From: JAAGZL01 sp050291365
Lineage (GTDB): Bacteria; Pseudomonadota; Gammaproteobacteria; Chromatiales; Chromatiaceae
Direction of reading: 5' to 3'
NCBI GenBank assembly: GCA_050291365.1
Contig: JBNKJS010000037.1
Coordinates: forward strand, 1 to 34,973
DNA: 34,973 nucleotides
The notes under the pieces were generated by a model. It was not told where the DNA came from. It ran no database searches and saw only the letters and a list, made by a program, of their open reading frames with translations. Below are positions 25,874 through 33,106 of the stretch, piece after piece. A program made the position numbers and the translations under genes. Positions within the stretch are counted from its first letter, which is position 1, and the number at the start of each line of letters is the position of its first letter.

Positions 25874-27346
25874 TTGAAGTTGTTTAGGGTGGGGCGCATA
25901 AATATTACGCTGCTGGCAATCTTTGCTGTTTTGCTTGCCTTTCTTATTATCTCCGATGTCATCATTTATCAAAATCATAAGCATACCCTTTATCAGGATT
26001 TTATCGACTCCAAACAAGAGCAGATCAGATTGATCGCTCTGGCCTCCAGTGAGGCTCTTAGAAAACGAGACTATGTAGAGGTCGAGTGGTTGCTGGATGG
26101 GTGGGGGAAGGAGCTGGAGTCCATAGTTGAGGTTTTGGTAAAAAAACAAGACGGAACCCTATTGGCAAGTTATCAACGTGGATCACCAGCTAAGGAGAGT
26201 ATGACTATTGAATCAGAAAGTGATCTGTTTGATGTGAAGTTTATTCTAAAAACGGATACATCTGCCGTCACTGGTGAAATGAGTGCCTTGCTAACAGAGA
26301 TGCTAATTATCTCTGCACTTATTGCCTTGATGATTGCCCTTGCTATATCTGTAGTCATGCGGCGACTGGTTATCACCCCGCTCAGCAAGCAGCTAGATAA
26401 ACGTAAAACCTTGCTAAGGAGGATTAGACGCATAAGCAAAGAGAACAAGCGTTTGGTTGAGTCTGCTGGCGAAGGTATTTTTAGTCTGCGCGATGACGGT
26501 GCTTGTTCATATATAAATGATACCGCTCTGGCCATGCTGGGTTTAAGGCGCGATGAAGTAATCGAGAAAGATATACATAATCTGATTCACCAAACAGGTT
26601 CAGATAATAACTGCGTCGTAACAGATTGCCAGATAATACTCACCCTAAAAACAGCCAAGGGTGTCATTGTTGAAGAGGATGTTTTTTTGCGTGGCGATGG
26701 AACCAGTTTCCCAGTTACTTACTCGTCTTTTCCGCTGGAAGAGGGCAATACTCAGATTGGAGTTGTTGTGGTTTTTCGCGATATAACAGAGCAGCATAAA
26801 AAGCGTACCGTCCTTGAATATCAGGCAACCCATGATCCATTAACAACTTTGGTTAATCGCAGAGAGTTCGAGCGAAGATTGAATAGGGCAGTGGAGGCAG
26901 CGAGAAATAATCAGAAGGAACATATTCTGCTGTATATGGATCTGGATAATTTTAAGCAGGTTAATGACACAGCTGGACACAAGGCAGGAGATGAGCTGTT
27001 GCGCAGAGTAGCGAGAAAACTCTCCTTCTTGATGAGAGATAGAGATACGCTGGCCAGGTTGGGTGGAGATGAATTTGTAGTTCTTCTTGAAAACTGTTCC
27101 ATGGGTGCAGCCCTGCGAATTGCGGGCGAGATAATTGACGCAATATGTGGTGAGAAATTCGCCTGGGATGGAGTGAGCCTGGTAATAGGGATCAGCATTG
27201 GCGTAGTGGAGATTAACGCAAGCTGCTCAGATCCAGATACCATTATCAATGCTGCTGATAGTGCCTGCTATATGGCCAAACAGTTGGGCGGATGTCAGAT
27301 ACAGATATGGTCTCCCGAATTACTAATGGGAGATAAGGTGCATTGA
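25874..27346 (+). CDS. Membrane PAS-GGDEF diguanylate cyclase
   Basis: The 490-residue protein has two transmembrane helices (about 11-32 and 140-162) around a periplasmic domain of some 105 residues, a short HAMP-like/coiled linker, a PAS domain (about 190-310), and a GGDEF domain. The catalytic GGDEF (397-401) is intact and an RDRD inhibitory site lies five residues before it, so it should make c-di-GMP with product inhibition. There is no EAL domain. The start is TTG with an AAGGAGATGG ribosome site just upstream. It is the last chromosomal-type gene before the cassette array. Confidence 0.92.
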   Translation: MKLFRVGRINITLLAIFAVLLAFLIISDVIIYQNHKHTLYQDFIDSKQEQIRLIALASSEALRKRDYVEVEWLLDGWGKELESIVEVLVKKQDGTLLASYQRGSPAKESMTIESESDLFDVKFILKTDTSAVTGEMSALLTEMLIISALIALMIALAISVVMRRLVITPLSKQLDKRKTLLRRIRRISKENKRLVESAGEGIFSLRDDGACSYINDTALAMLGLRRDEVIEKDIHNLIHQTGSDNNCVVTDCQIILTLKTAKGVIVEEDVFLRGDGTSFPVTYSSFPLEEGNTQIGVVVVFRDITEQHKKRTVLEYQATHDPLTTLVNRREFERRLNRAVEAARNNQKEHILLYMDLDNFKQVNDTAGHKAGDELLRRVARKLSFLMRDRDTLARLGGDEFVVLLENCSMGAALRIAGEIIDAICGEKFAWDGVSLVIGISIGVVEINASCSDPDTIINAADSACYMAKQLGGCQIQIWSPELLMGDKVH

Positions 27347-27384
27347 ATTACTTTCTATCAAAGTGGTGTTAATTCAGTGGCGTA

Positions 27385-27415
27385 ATTTGTCTCCGCGTTG
27401 ATTTATTTGTTATAC
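27385..27415 (-). repeat. Broken half attC site at the array edge
   Basis: On the minus strand, GTATAACAAATAAATCAACG followed by CGGAGAC looks like an R''-L'' half attC placed 7 bases after the methyltransferase stop, but no complementary L'-R' half follows before the GGDEF gene. It probably marks the eroded distal end of the array. Confidence 0.4.
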
Positions 27416-27422
27416 ACAATCT

Positions 27423-28076
27423 TCATTTCTTAGCCCTAATGCATGCGTAATTTTGCGCTGGTGTTGGGTTTTCGATTTCTTCCTCGAACAAAGATAAACA
27501 TTTGGCATTTGAAAACCCGGCATTAGCCAAGAGCTCAAGATGCTTGGCCACATAGAACCGCCCCCCTTCAAACTCATGCAGGGTGCCGGTTGGCTTGATG
27601 AAATCACCATTTATCAAGATGCCGCTTTTGACTAAAGCGCCATACGACCGTTTGTATACGGTATTGATGTTTTTGGGGCTACCCAGATCATGCAGTGCCC
27701 AGGTAGAAACAATTGCATGGGCTGGTTCAGATACTTTCTTTTCCCATGCCTCCTCTACTAAATCAGCCTGCATGTATGAGACTCGTGAAGAGAATCTTTG
27801 CAATCGCTCCTGAGCGATTTCAAGCATTGGCAAAGAAAAATCTATACCGCAGTACGAAGCTCTGGGCATTCTTTCCAAAAGATATTTTGCCAAGTAACCC
27901 GGCCCTATCCCTAACTCGACAATGCACCCATCGTTAGGAATAGCTTCCTTAAGCTGAGAGGTGATCAGCTCGAACAAACGAAGGCGCTCGGGAGTAGGTT
28001 CAAACCTCTCAGCCCAGCCAAGTGCGAATTCCTTGCTGTGAAATTCATGGTCAGCACCTACGAGGTTTTTTGTCAC
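27423..28076 (-). CDS. Class I SAM-dependent methyltransferase, terminal cassette gene
   Basis: This 217-residue methyltransferase has motif I VELGIGPGYLAKYL (about 50-63), an acidic loop in CGIDFSLPML, and the motif IV region AIVSTWALHDLGSP. The substrate is unknown. Translation starts at GTG with an AGGTGA ribosome site about 10 bases upstream. It sits immediately downstream of a good attC site but its own attC is broken, so it is either the last cassette or a gene at the array border. It is unrelated in sequence to the 16823 methyltransferase beyond the common fold. Confidence 0.85.
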   Translation of the reverse strand: MTKNLVGADHEFHSKEFALGWAERFEPTPERLRLFELITSQLKEAIPNDGCIVELGIGPGYLAKYLLERMPRASYCGIDFSLPMLEIAQERLQRFSSRVSYMQADLVEEAWEKKVSEPAHAIVSTWALHDLGSPKNINTVYKRSYGALVKSGILINGDFIKPTGTLHEFEGGRFYVAKHLELLANAGFSNAKCLSLFEEEIENPTPAQNYACIRAKK

Positions 28077-28101
28077 CTGGTTTCACCTTTTAACGTACAA
28101 T

Positions 28102-28163
28102 GCCTAACATCAGCCGACCGAAAAACGTAGCTGTTTTTGAGTTGGCTGGATATGATGGTTAGA
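28102..28163 (-). repeat. attC site of the amidase cassette
   Basis: The 62-bp imperfect palindrome has outer boxes GCCTAAC at 28102-28108 and GTTAGAA at 28157-28163 (plus strand). Inner arms are CATCAGCCGAC and GTTGGCTGG-ATATGATG, and a CAAAAAC/GTTTTTC-type apical stem closes the hairpin. The amidase stop codon lies inside the right box. Confidence 0.8.
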
Positions 28164-29655
28164 AGTTGTTGTCATTTGGAACCTTACTAGCCCATGGGTA
28201 TGCATCTTCCAATTGACGAGCTAGCATTAAAAGCATTCCATCCCTTCCTACATCTGCCATAAAATGAGCTCCGTTTGGTAGGTTATCACCATCCCAGTAC
28301 AGTGGGACAGACATTGCTGGCTGGCCTGTTATATTTGCGATTGGAGTAAATGGCGTGACATTCAGAGATTTATCAATCGCCATGTCCAGCGATTTTTTAT
28401 TGACTGCTTTTTTTCCAAGCCCTGTGGCAACCATTACTCTCATTGCAAGTTTTTCTATAGTACTTGGATCAAGTGCATTGCTTTCCAACGGTCGTGTAGC
28501 GACAGTTGGCGTCAGAATAACATCAAACTGCTGATGCAGTTCTGATATGCTCTGATAAGCTCTTTTCCACACGCTAAAGGAGTGCTCTATTTTTTCTTGA
28601 GAAATGCCACTACCTGCAATTGACATGAATCTTGTATTAAGCTCCATATCAAGGTTCTTTTCATCCACACCAAGCAATGAAGAAATGTTACCAACATCGC
28701 GATGTGTGTAATGCATGACTATCATTATGAATGCACGCATGAGCTCCCGGCCATCAAAATTCCACTTTGCAGGTATTACTTTATGGCCTAAGTTCTCACA
28801 GGCGTTCCCGGCTACCTCCGCAGCCTTTATGCACTCAGGGTGAACATCTGTTCCAGTGGGGGATTCTGTGATTATTCCAATTTTTAGCTCTTTATTCTTA
28901 CATGTTGTAGAGTGCAGATAACTGCCTTGTGAAGGGCTGTTAACTGAGTAATTGTTTCTAATGTTTCCAGCCACCAAGTCAAGATAAGCGGCGCTGTCCC
29001 GGACAGAAATTGTAGAAACGTGGCTAACAACTGCTCCGCCCCATGCTTTAGACATGTCCTCATACTTGTTAATACCGCGTGATGGTTTCAGGCCAAATAT
29101 CCCACAATATGAAGCTGGTAAGCGTATTGAGCCTCCACCATCACTTGAATAGGCCATTGGAACTACCCTGCTTGCTACCACAACGGAACTTCCTCCACTG
29201 GAGCCGCCAGAGTTCTTTGAAATATCCCATGGGTTCAGCGTTTCTCCAAAAGCACTGCTTTTAGCTAATGGAAAGGTGCCCAGTTCTGATGTTGTTGTTT
29301 TTCCAAAAGTGATTAAGCCACTGCTAATCAATTGATTAGCCATCGCACTATTTTCATTAGGTACAAATGACATCATGGCCCTAATTCCATTAGATAATGG
29401 CATGCCTTTAAATGGCAACATTAAATCTTTAACAAGAAACGGAACACCACAAAACACTGTCTTCTTATCAAGGTTATTTATAAGAGAGTTAGATAGATCA
29501 TCAGCTTGATATGTAACCGCGTTTAATTGTGGATTAATCTTATCAAGCCTTTCCTTAGCTTCTGCTAGAAGTTCTTCAGGAGATACTTCACCACTGCGAA
29601 CCAAATCAGCCATGCCTAAGGCATCATAGTTACTGTATTCTGAAAATTTACTCAT
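28159..29655 (-). CDS. Amidase signature family hydrolase, cassette gene
   Basis: This 498-residue enzyme carries the Ser-cisSer-Lys triad of the amidase signature family: K76 in VPFLVKDLM, the SGGSSGGSS loop at 149-157 supplying the cis-serine, and the nucleophile S176 in DGGGSIRLPA. It hydrolyses an amide, but the substrate is not predictable. At 1.5 kb it is by far the largest gene in the array. It has no visible ribosome site. Its ATG forms an ATGA overlap with a 9-codon reading frame that starts at the upstream attC edge. Its stop is within its own attC. Confidence 0.92.
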   Translation of the reverse strand: MSKFSEYSNYDALGMADLVRSGEVSPEELLAEAKERLDKINPQLNAVTYQADDLSNSLINNLDKKTVFCGVPFLVKDLMLPFKGMPLSNGIRAMMSFVPNENSAMANQLISSGLITFGKTTTSELGTFPLAKSSAFGETLNPWDISKNSGGSSGGSSVVVASRVVPMAYSSDGGGSIRLPASYCGIFGLKPSRGINKYEDMSKAWGGAVVSHVSTISVRDSAAYLDLVAGNIRNNYSVNSPSQGSYLHSTTCKNKELKIGIITESPTGTDVHPECIKAAEVAGNACENLGHKVIPAKWNFDGRELMRAFIMIVMHYTHRDVGNISSLLGVDEKNLDMELNTRFMSIAGSGISQEKIEHSFSVWKRAYQSISELHQQFDVILTPTVATRPLESNALDPSTIEKLAMRVMVATGLGKKAVNKKSLDMAIDKSLNVTPFTPIANITGQPAMSVPLYWDGDNLPNGAHFMADVGRDGMLLMLARQLEDAYPWASKVPNDNNF

Positions 29656-29681
29656 GTCGCATTTGCTTTGTGAATCAGCAT
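29652..29681 (-). other. Putative 9-aa leader ORF coupled to the amidase
   Basis: The frame opens with an ATG at 29681-29679, at the edge of the degenerate R' box of the upstream attC. It reads MLIHKANAT and stops at a TGA that overlaps the amidase ATG as ATGA. The amidase lacks its own ribosome site, so coupled translation is plausible. This is inference from position only. Confidence 0.35.
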
Positions 29682-29760
29682 TTTAGATAAGGGACCGAGG
29701 TCAAGCCAAGGTCCCGCGCAGGGCTGTGGACCCGGAGTGTACTTGACCGCCTGGTTATAT
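29681..29760 (-). repeat. attC site with degenerate R' box (80-aa protein cassette)
   Basis: It belongs to the roughly 88-bp attC family also seen at 31805, 33107 and 34402, sharing the GGTCAAG arm, CCGGG-type inner stem and GCGCGGGACC core. The R'' box (GTTATAT on plus, 29754-29760) is good, but the opposite end reads TTTTAGA where the others have CCTAAC or ATAAC, so the crossover triplet is lost. Confidence 0.75.
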
Positions 29761-29808
29761 GTGAATTTGGCGTAATTACAAAGCATATAATAAAACCTAT
29801 AAATATTA

Positions 29809-30051
29809 TTACTTCATTACCATAACTAGCACTGCAAAAGCTGCAACAAAAGCCAAAATGCCGATGAACTGGACAAACCCGGTAGAATGGCTTTGCACTG
29901 GAGGTGGCGGGTATTTTCCAAGAGTAAATACTCTTAGTACCACCTTACCAATAAGATAGAAGACAATTTCAAAAAGAACATCGATTATAAAATACGCAAC
30001 AAATCGCCCAATTATTCGAAATAAGCCTTCAGCTACTTCATCAATTGGCAT
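29809..30051 (-). CDS. Small two-helix membrane protein, cassette gene, unknown function
   Basis: The 80-residue protein starts MPIDEVAEGLFRIIGRF and has two hydrophobic segments (about 15-40 and 60-79) around a proline-rich GKYPPPPVQ turn. Proteins of this kind, with a short acidic MPID start, are frequent in integron cassettes, but I know of no assigned function. AAGGAAA gives a good ribosome site. The same AAGGAAA lies in a 7-codon leader frame that ends 3 bases before the ATG. Confidence 0.75.
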   Translation of the reverse strand: MPIDEVAEGLFRIIGRFVAYFIIDVLFEIVFYLIGKVVLRVFTLGKYPPPPVQSHSTGFVQFIGILAFVAAFAVLVMVMK

Positions 30052-30054
30052 CGC

Positions 30055-30078
30055 TTATTTCCTTTTGTTTTTACGCAT
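30055..30078 (-). other. Putative 7-aa leader ORF before the 80-aa gene
   Basis: An ATG within the R' end of the upstream attC opens MRKNKRK and stops at TAA, three bases before the next gene's ATG. It may couple translation, as for the other leader frames in the array. Confidence 0.3.
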
Positions 30079-30130
30079 AAACGTTTTACATAAGGGGCGC
30101 ACAGCGAACGATCTTGATGTGCTTGTAATG
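30075..30130 (-). repeat. Short, partly degenerate attC site of the higBA cassette
   Basis: The 56-bp palindrome is related to the site at 32574, sharing AAGCACATCAAGATCG and CGCCCCTTATGTAA on the minus strand. The R'' box has TTAC instead of TAAC and R' carries an extra T (GTTTATG), so recombination may be weak. Confidence 0.65.
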
Positions 30131-30135
30131 TGTTC

Positions 30136-30423
30136 TCATGCAGCTGATAGCCGTTTGACCCGTAATTCCTTCCGGTGCTGTTCAGCTTCCCAAAGATCGT
30201 ATTGAGTTTGCTGATTCAACCAGCTCTCTGAGGAAGTATTGAACGCAATAGAGAGCCGAACAGCCATTTCTGGGCTAATACCGGCATTGCCATTGATAAT
30301 GCTGGAAAGTGTTTTTCGGCTGACACCAAGGGCTTTTGCTGCCTCAGTAATTGAAATACCGAGTGGCTCAAGGCAAAGTTCCTTAATGATTTCGCCAGGA
30401 TGTGGAGGATTGTGCATAAGCAT
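30136..30423 (-). CDS. higA: HigA-family antitoxin
   Basis: This is the antitoxin partner of HigB and its transcriptional repressor. The 95-residue protein starts near MHNPPHPGEIIKELCLEPLG, the HigA hallmark, followed by a helix-turn-helix (SITEAAKALGVSRKTLSSIINGN, about 24-46) and PEMAVRLSIAFNTSSESWLNQQ. It follows higB by 9 bp, and the ribosome site TGAGG overlaps the higB stop codon, so expression depends on higB translation. The ATG at 30423 or the ATG six bases downstream could be used. It probably binds the palindrome upstream of higB. Confidence 0.93.
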   Translation of the reverse strand: MLMHNPPHPGEIIKELCLEPLGISITEAAKALGVSRKTLSSIINGNAGISPEMAVRLSIAFNTSSESWLNQQTQYDLWEAEQHRKELRVKRLSAA

Positions 30424-30432
30424 GATATTGCC

Positions 30433-30711
30433 TCAGTGGTAATCTTCGTAATCAACGAGTTCGGCGTGAACACCATCAAATTTAAACGTAACGCGCCAGT
30501 TACCACCAACTCTCACTGACCAAGTTTCTTTACGATCTCCGGAGAGTTGATGTAAATGCAACCCTGGTAGATCCATATCGGTTGGCGAGGTAGAGGCATT
30601 AAGGCGGCCTAAAATTAACCGTATCCGATTTACATGATTCGTTTGAATTCCAGACTTCTTGCCTGTGTTGAAGAAGCGCTCAAGGCCTTTGTGCTTGAAA
30701 CTCTGAATCAT
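30433..30711 (-). CDS. higB: HigB/RelE-family mRNA interferase toxin
   Basis: HigB toxins cut mRNA on the ribosome. The 92-residue protein begins MIQSFKHKGLERFFNTGKKS and contains RLILGRLNAST, LPGLHLHQLSGDRKETWSV and GNWRVTFKFDG, all typical of the plasmid maintenance killer (HigB-1/RelE) group, with the basic active-site residues in place. Toxin-first order is usual for higBA. There is no ribosome site before the ATG, and the predicted promoter puts +1 at that ATG. As an integron cassette the pair may stabilise the array against loss. Confidence 0.94.
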   Translation of the reverse strand: MIQSFKHKGLERFFNTGKKSGIQTNHVNRIRLILGRLNASTSPTDMDLPGLHLHQLSGDRKETWSVRVGGNWRVTFKFDGVHAELVDYEDYH

Positions 30712-30746
30712 ATATACAGTGTAACGCGTTACGTTACACTTCGCAA
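30711..30746 (-). promoter_or_regulatory. higBA promoter with overlapping palindromic operator
   Basis: On the minus strand, TTGCGA (plus 30741-30746), a 17-bp spacer and TACACT (30718-30723) form a sigma-70 promoter, and seven bases downstream of the -10 is the higB A of ATG at 30711. The perfect dyad GTGTAACG-CGTTA-CGTTACAC (30719-30739) covers the -10 and spacer and is the likely HigA operator. Confidence 0.7.
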
Positions 30747-30754
30747 CCTTTTAC

Positions 30755-30841
30755 ACATAACGTCAAGGCTCAGGCGCCCACCAAAGCGGTAAGCCGATAG
30801 GCGCACCGCTTTGGTGGGTCGCCTGGAGCCGCATGTTAGGC
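30755..30841 (-). repeat. attC site of the TerB-N cassette
   Basis: This is the strongest palindrome in the array, 87 bp. On the minus strand R'' is GCCTAAC and R' is GTTATGT. A perfect 14-bp stem (CCCACCAAAGCGGT with ACCGCTTTGGTGGG) lies inside GGCTC(C)AGGCG / CGCCTGAGCC arms with bulged bases. The stop codon of the next gene is inside R''. Confidence 0.9.
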
Positions 30842-31777
30842 ATTTTTTCGCCTGTTCTTAAGTTCAATTTTTACGGACTCATGAACATCCTTGAATATTG
30901 ACTTCATTTCATCGTTGAATGGGGCGTGACGAAAGAAGTTCTCTAAAGGAGGTGTTCGAACATCTGGTGGAAATGATATATTTGCAAATATTGGAAAGGA
31001 AACACCATCAATATCTGTTAATGAGAATCTGCTGGATATTGGGTATGATGGCTTCCCAAATTTTTCGCTTAACACACTAACTATTTTTTCTTTATACAAC
31101 TCTGGGTGAAGTTTTATATATCGCCGATTCACTCCAGTTATTTTTTGCGCCAGTTTAAACATCATATCTGGCAAGATATCTAATTGGTTATGCCAGAGAA
31201 TCAAAAGGTTTGAATTTGAAAAATGATCAAAATCTTTTTGTTCGTACAATTCTTTTAAGGCATCGAGCCTTTTCCTTAATAAGCAAGAATGCACTAATGC
31301 AGAAGCACTGTAGCTCTGGAATGAGCCGTTATCATGATGCTTTCTTAATAGTTGTATTTCTTTAAATGCCCCATCAAAGTCACCGTAGATCAGATGCCTC
31401 TCAAGGCCATAGTAATACACAAACACATAACCAATATCTATCTCATTTGTTACATCATATAGCCACCTTAAATACAACCCCCTTTGCTCTGGATTCATTT
31501 CACTGTAAGAAGGAAAGTATGAGAGTTTTTCAACATTATTAGGAGAGGATGGGTCTATAGCTGGAAGTACAGCATATATGGTGCTGGGATCATCGGGTGC
31601 TTCTTGATTTATGCCCACACATCCCTCCTCCGAAATTGAGATGGAATATTGCAATCCATAGCCATGGCCTTTGGGTTTGTCGTATGAAATGAATAGTAGT
31701 TCCTTTCGATATGGAGGAATTTTATTAATTGCTGGATTTGTCTTTTTCCTTGGAATTAGCTTGTTTAGTAACGACAT
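30836..31777 (-). CDS. TerB-N domain-like protein, cassette gene
   Basis: The 313-residue protein has a region (about 86-200) that reads SYFPSYSEMNPEQRGLYLRW, then IGYVFVYYYGLERHLI. This matches the TerB-N pattern, a domain found in tellurite-resistance-associated and phage-defence-type modules. No TerB or TerB-C domain is visible and the rest is unassigned. There is no signal peptide or membrane helix. TAAGG lies 6 bases before the ATG. A stand-alone TerB-N-like protein as an integron cassette is unusual. Function unknown. Confidence 0.75.
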   Translation of the reverse strand: MSLLNKLIPRKKTNPAINKIPPYRKELLFISYDKPKGHGYGLQYSISISEEGCVGINQEAPDDPSTIYAVLPAIDPSSPNNVEKLSYFPSYSEMNPEQRGLYLRWLYDVTNEIDIGYVFVYYYGLERHLIYGDFDGAFKEIQLLRKHHDNGSFQSYSASALVHSCLLRKRLDALKELYEQKDFDHFSNSNLLILWHNQLDILPDMMFKLAQKITGVNRRYIKLHPELYKEKIVSVLSEKFGKPSYPISSRFSLTDIDGVSFPIFANISFPPDVRTPPLENFFRHAPFNDEMKSIFKDVHESVKIELKNRRKNA

Positions 31778-31804
31778 GGAACCTTACTTACGCGCTATCT
31801 TTTT

Positions 31805-31892
31805 GCCTAACGTTTAAGGTAAGGGGCGGCGGAGAAGCCGGCGTCCCGCGCAGGGCCATAGGCCCGGAGCAAACTTGACCGGATTGTTAGAA
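31805..31892 (-). repeat. attC site of the 75-aa zinc-ribbon cassette
   Basis: The 88-bp site has boxes GCCTAAC (31805-31811) and GTTAGAA (31886-31892) on the plus strand, L arms GGTCAAG/CTTACC with one unpaired base, and GCCGGCTTCTCCGCC-type and CCGGGCC-type inner stems. It is of the same family as the sites at 29681, 33107 and 34402. Confidence 0.9.
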
Positions 31893-31914
31893 CTTTCGCA
31901 TTCATTCCTTATGC

Positions 31915-32142
31915 CTACCCATATTTAATTAACGCAATTATTAAAATAACTATGACGAGCGCCATGGTAGAGAGAATTCCAATACCATTCATTTTGCTAG
32001 CACATTCATCACAAAACCCTTTTCTTGCTACTAAACCAAATAGTATTGCAATTGCCGGAACAAGCGGCCAATAGACATGGCCTTCCGTTTTTACAGTACC
32101 TCCACAATTTATGCACTTCTGTGTTTTGTTATCAGTATTCAT
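31915..32142 (-). CDS. Small zinc-ribbon membrane protein, cassette gene, unknown function
   Basis: The 75-residue protein has two CXXC pairs, C10-C13 and C44-C47, that could bind one zinc, with a hydrophobic stretch between them (about 26-40) and a C-terminal transmembrane helix (about 55-72). No family is recognised. It has no ribosome site and its ATG lies only a few bases from the upstream attC-like element, so translation may rely on coupling. Confidence 0.65.
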   Translation of the reverse strand: MNTDNKTQKCINCGGTVKTEGHVYWPLVPAIAILFGLVARKGFCDECASKMNGIGILSTMALVIVILIIALIKYG

Positions 32143-32150
32143 AAGAGTTC

Positions 32151-32197
32151 TAACAGTTATATTAACGAGACCTTATGTCTCGTTATACATTTTTATG
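32151..32197 (-). repeat. Compact attC-like element, copy 1 of a 47-bp identical repeat
   Basis: The core TAACGAGAC-CTTAT-GTCTCGTTA is a perfect 9-bp stem with a 5-base loop. All 47 bases are identical to 34017-34063. It sits exactly where an attC should be, between two minus-strand cassette genes, and the stop codon of the 126-aa gene is in its loop. It is much shorter than usual attC sites, so the call is tentative. Confidence 0.6.
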
Positions 32198-32553
32198 TGG
32201 TGTTCCTTGCATGATAAATACAGCCAATAATTAGCAGCAAGAAGAAGAACACCAACAACACCCACTAATCCCATATATATATCTGATTCATAAACTGCTA
32301 CTGGGAGGTAAATACAACAAAGCGCACCATATAAAATTGATGGCAGTACCAACACTATCATTAGCCAATCATTATATTTTCGTTTTTTTTGCAGCTTAAA
32401 TGCAACAATTAATAGGCTTGCTGGAATCACTGATAATAGAAACATAAACAGAAGCGCAAGTGCAGCGCCAGCAGCTATGCCACTTGATATCCCAGATGCA
32501 TAGCTTTCACCAGTTAAAAAAACAAACAATATGAATGGTTGAATTAGTTTCAT
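32173..32553 (-). CDS. Small polytopic membrane protein, cassette gene, unknown function
   Basis: The 126-residue protein has a signal-like N-terminus (LIQPFILFVFLTGESYA) and three further hydrophobic helices (about 26-52, 62-84 and 90-113), with a short basic cytoplasmic loop KLQKKRKYND. The last residues (IKMYNET) and the stop are encoded by the 47-bp repeated element. No family is recognised. Confidence 0.65.
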   Translation of the reverse strand: MKLIQPFILFVFLTGESYASGISSGIAAGAALALLFMFLLSVIPASLLIVAFKLQKKRKYNDWLMIVLVLPSILYGALCCIYLPVAVYESDIYMGLVGVVGVLLLAANYWLYLSCKEHHIKMYNET

Positions 32554-32573
32554 AGATATCCAATGTATTTTTC

Positions 32574-32647
32574 ACATAACGCCTTACATAAGGGGCGCGT
32601 AGCGTCCCAGCGAACGAGAGTGAGCGATCTTGATGTGCTTGTTAGCG
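32574..32647 (-). repeat. attC site of the 154-aa secreted-protein cassette
   Basis: The 74-bp site has R'' CGCTAAC and R' GTTATGT (minus strand), with CACATCAAG against CTTATGT (one unpaired C). It shares its arms with the shorter site at 30075. The stop codon of the next gene lies in R''. Confidence 0.85.
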
Positions 32648-33106
32648 ATCAATGTCAGATCCCATGCAATGTGGCGGTCGTGGATGGGAACCGCTACAGC
32701 CTGGAGGAAAACTTACGAAAGGTTTCGGTGGTGCCTTATCGCAGCCTTTTGGTTGCCCCGATGCCAATTTACCCTCCCGATAGATACACAGGTGATTGCC
32801 TATAGAACCAAATGTTTTTTCAGCTACTGCTTTGCCAGATTCAAAATAGATAACCCAAATTTTTTCGAAATCTTTTTTGTTCTGTGTTTGCTCGAACCAA
32901 AGTATTTGACAACCAGTATAGGTAAGCGAAATATCAGCCTTACGCGGATAGATTTTCATCGCACGGCCATGGTTTGAACTTTCGCCTGCTTCGCGTGGCG
33001 GGGTGCTAAGCGAACAGTTTGCCGCCTCCATGGGAATATCTTCAACCGCGCACAGGGGCGCAGATAAGGTTATAAGTAAGCAAAATAGCAGCTGTCGGTA
33101 TCTCAT
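32642..33106 (-). CDS. Secreted cysteine-containing protein, cassette gene, unknown function
   Basis: The 154-residue protein has a clear signal peptide (MRYRQLLFCLLITLSAPLCA) and a mature part with several cysteines and a Pro/Cys-rich tail (PPGCSGSHPRPPHC). No family is recognised. The ATG directly abuts the R' box of the upstream attC (no leader at all) and the stop is inside its own R'', so the gene fills its whole cassette. Confidence 0.7.
   Translation of the reverse strand: MRYRQLLFCLLITLSAPLCAVEDIPMEAANCSLSTPPREAGESSNHGRAMKIYPRKADISLTYTGCQILWFEQTQNKKDFEKIWVIYFESGKAVAEKTFGSIGNHLCIYREGKLASGQPKGCDKAPPKPFVSFPPGCSGSHPRPPHCMGSDIDR

Noticed and set aside
32563..32977. Plus-strand frames opposite the 154-aa cassette gene
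   Set aside because: Antisense to a gene with a clear signal peptide and correct attC polarity, with no ribosome site or recognisable protein features.
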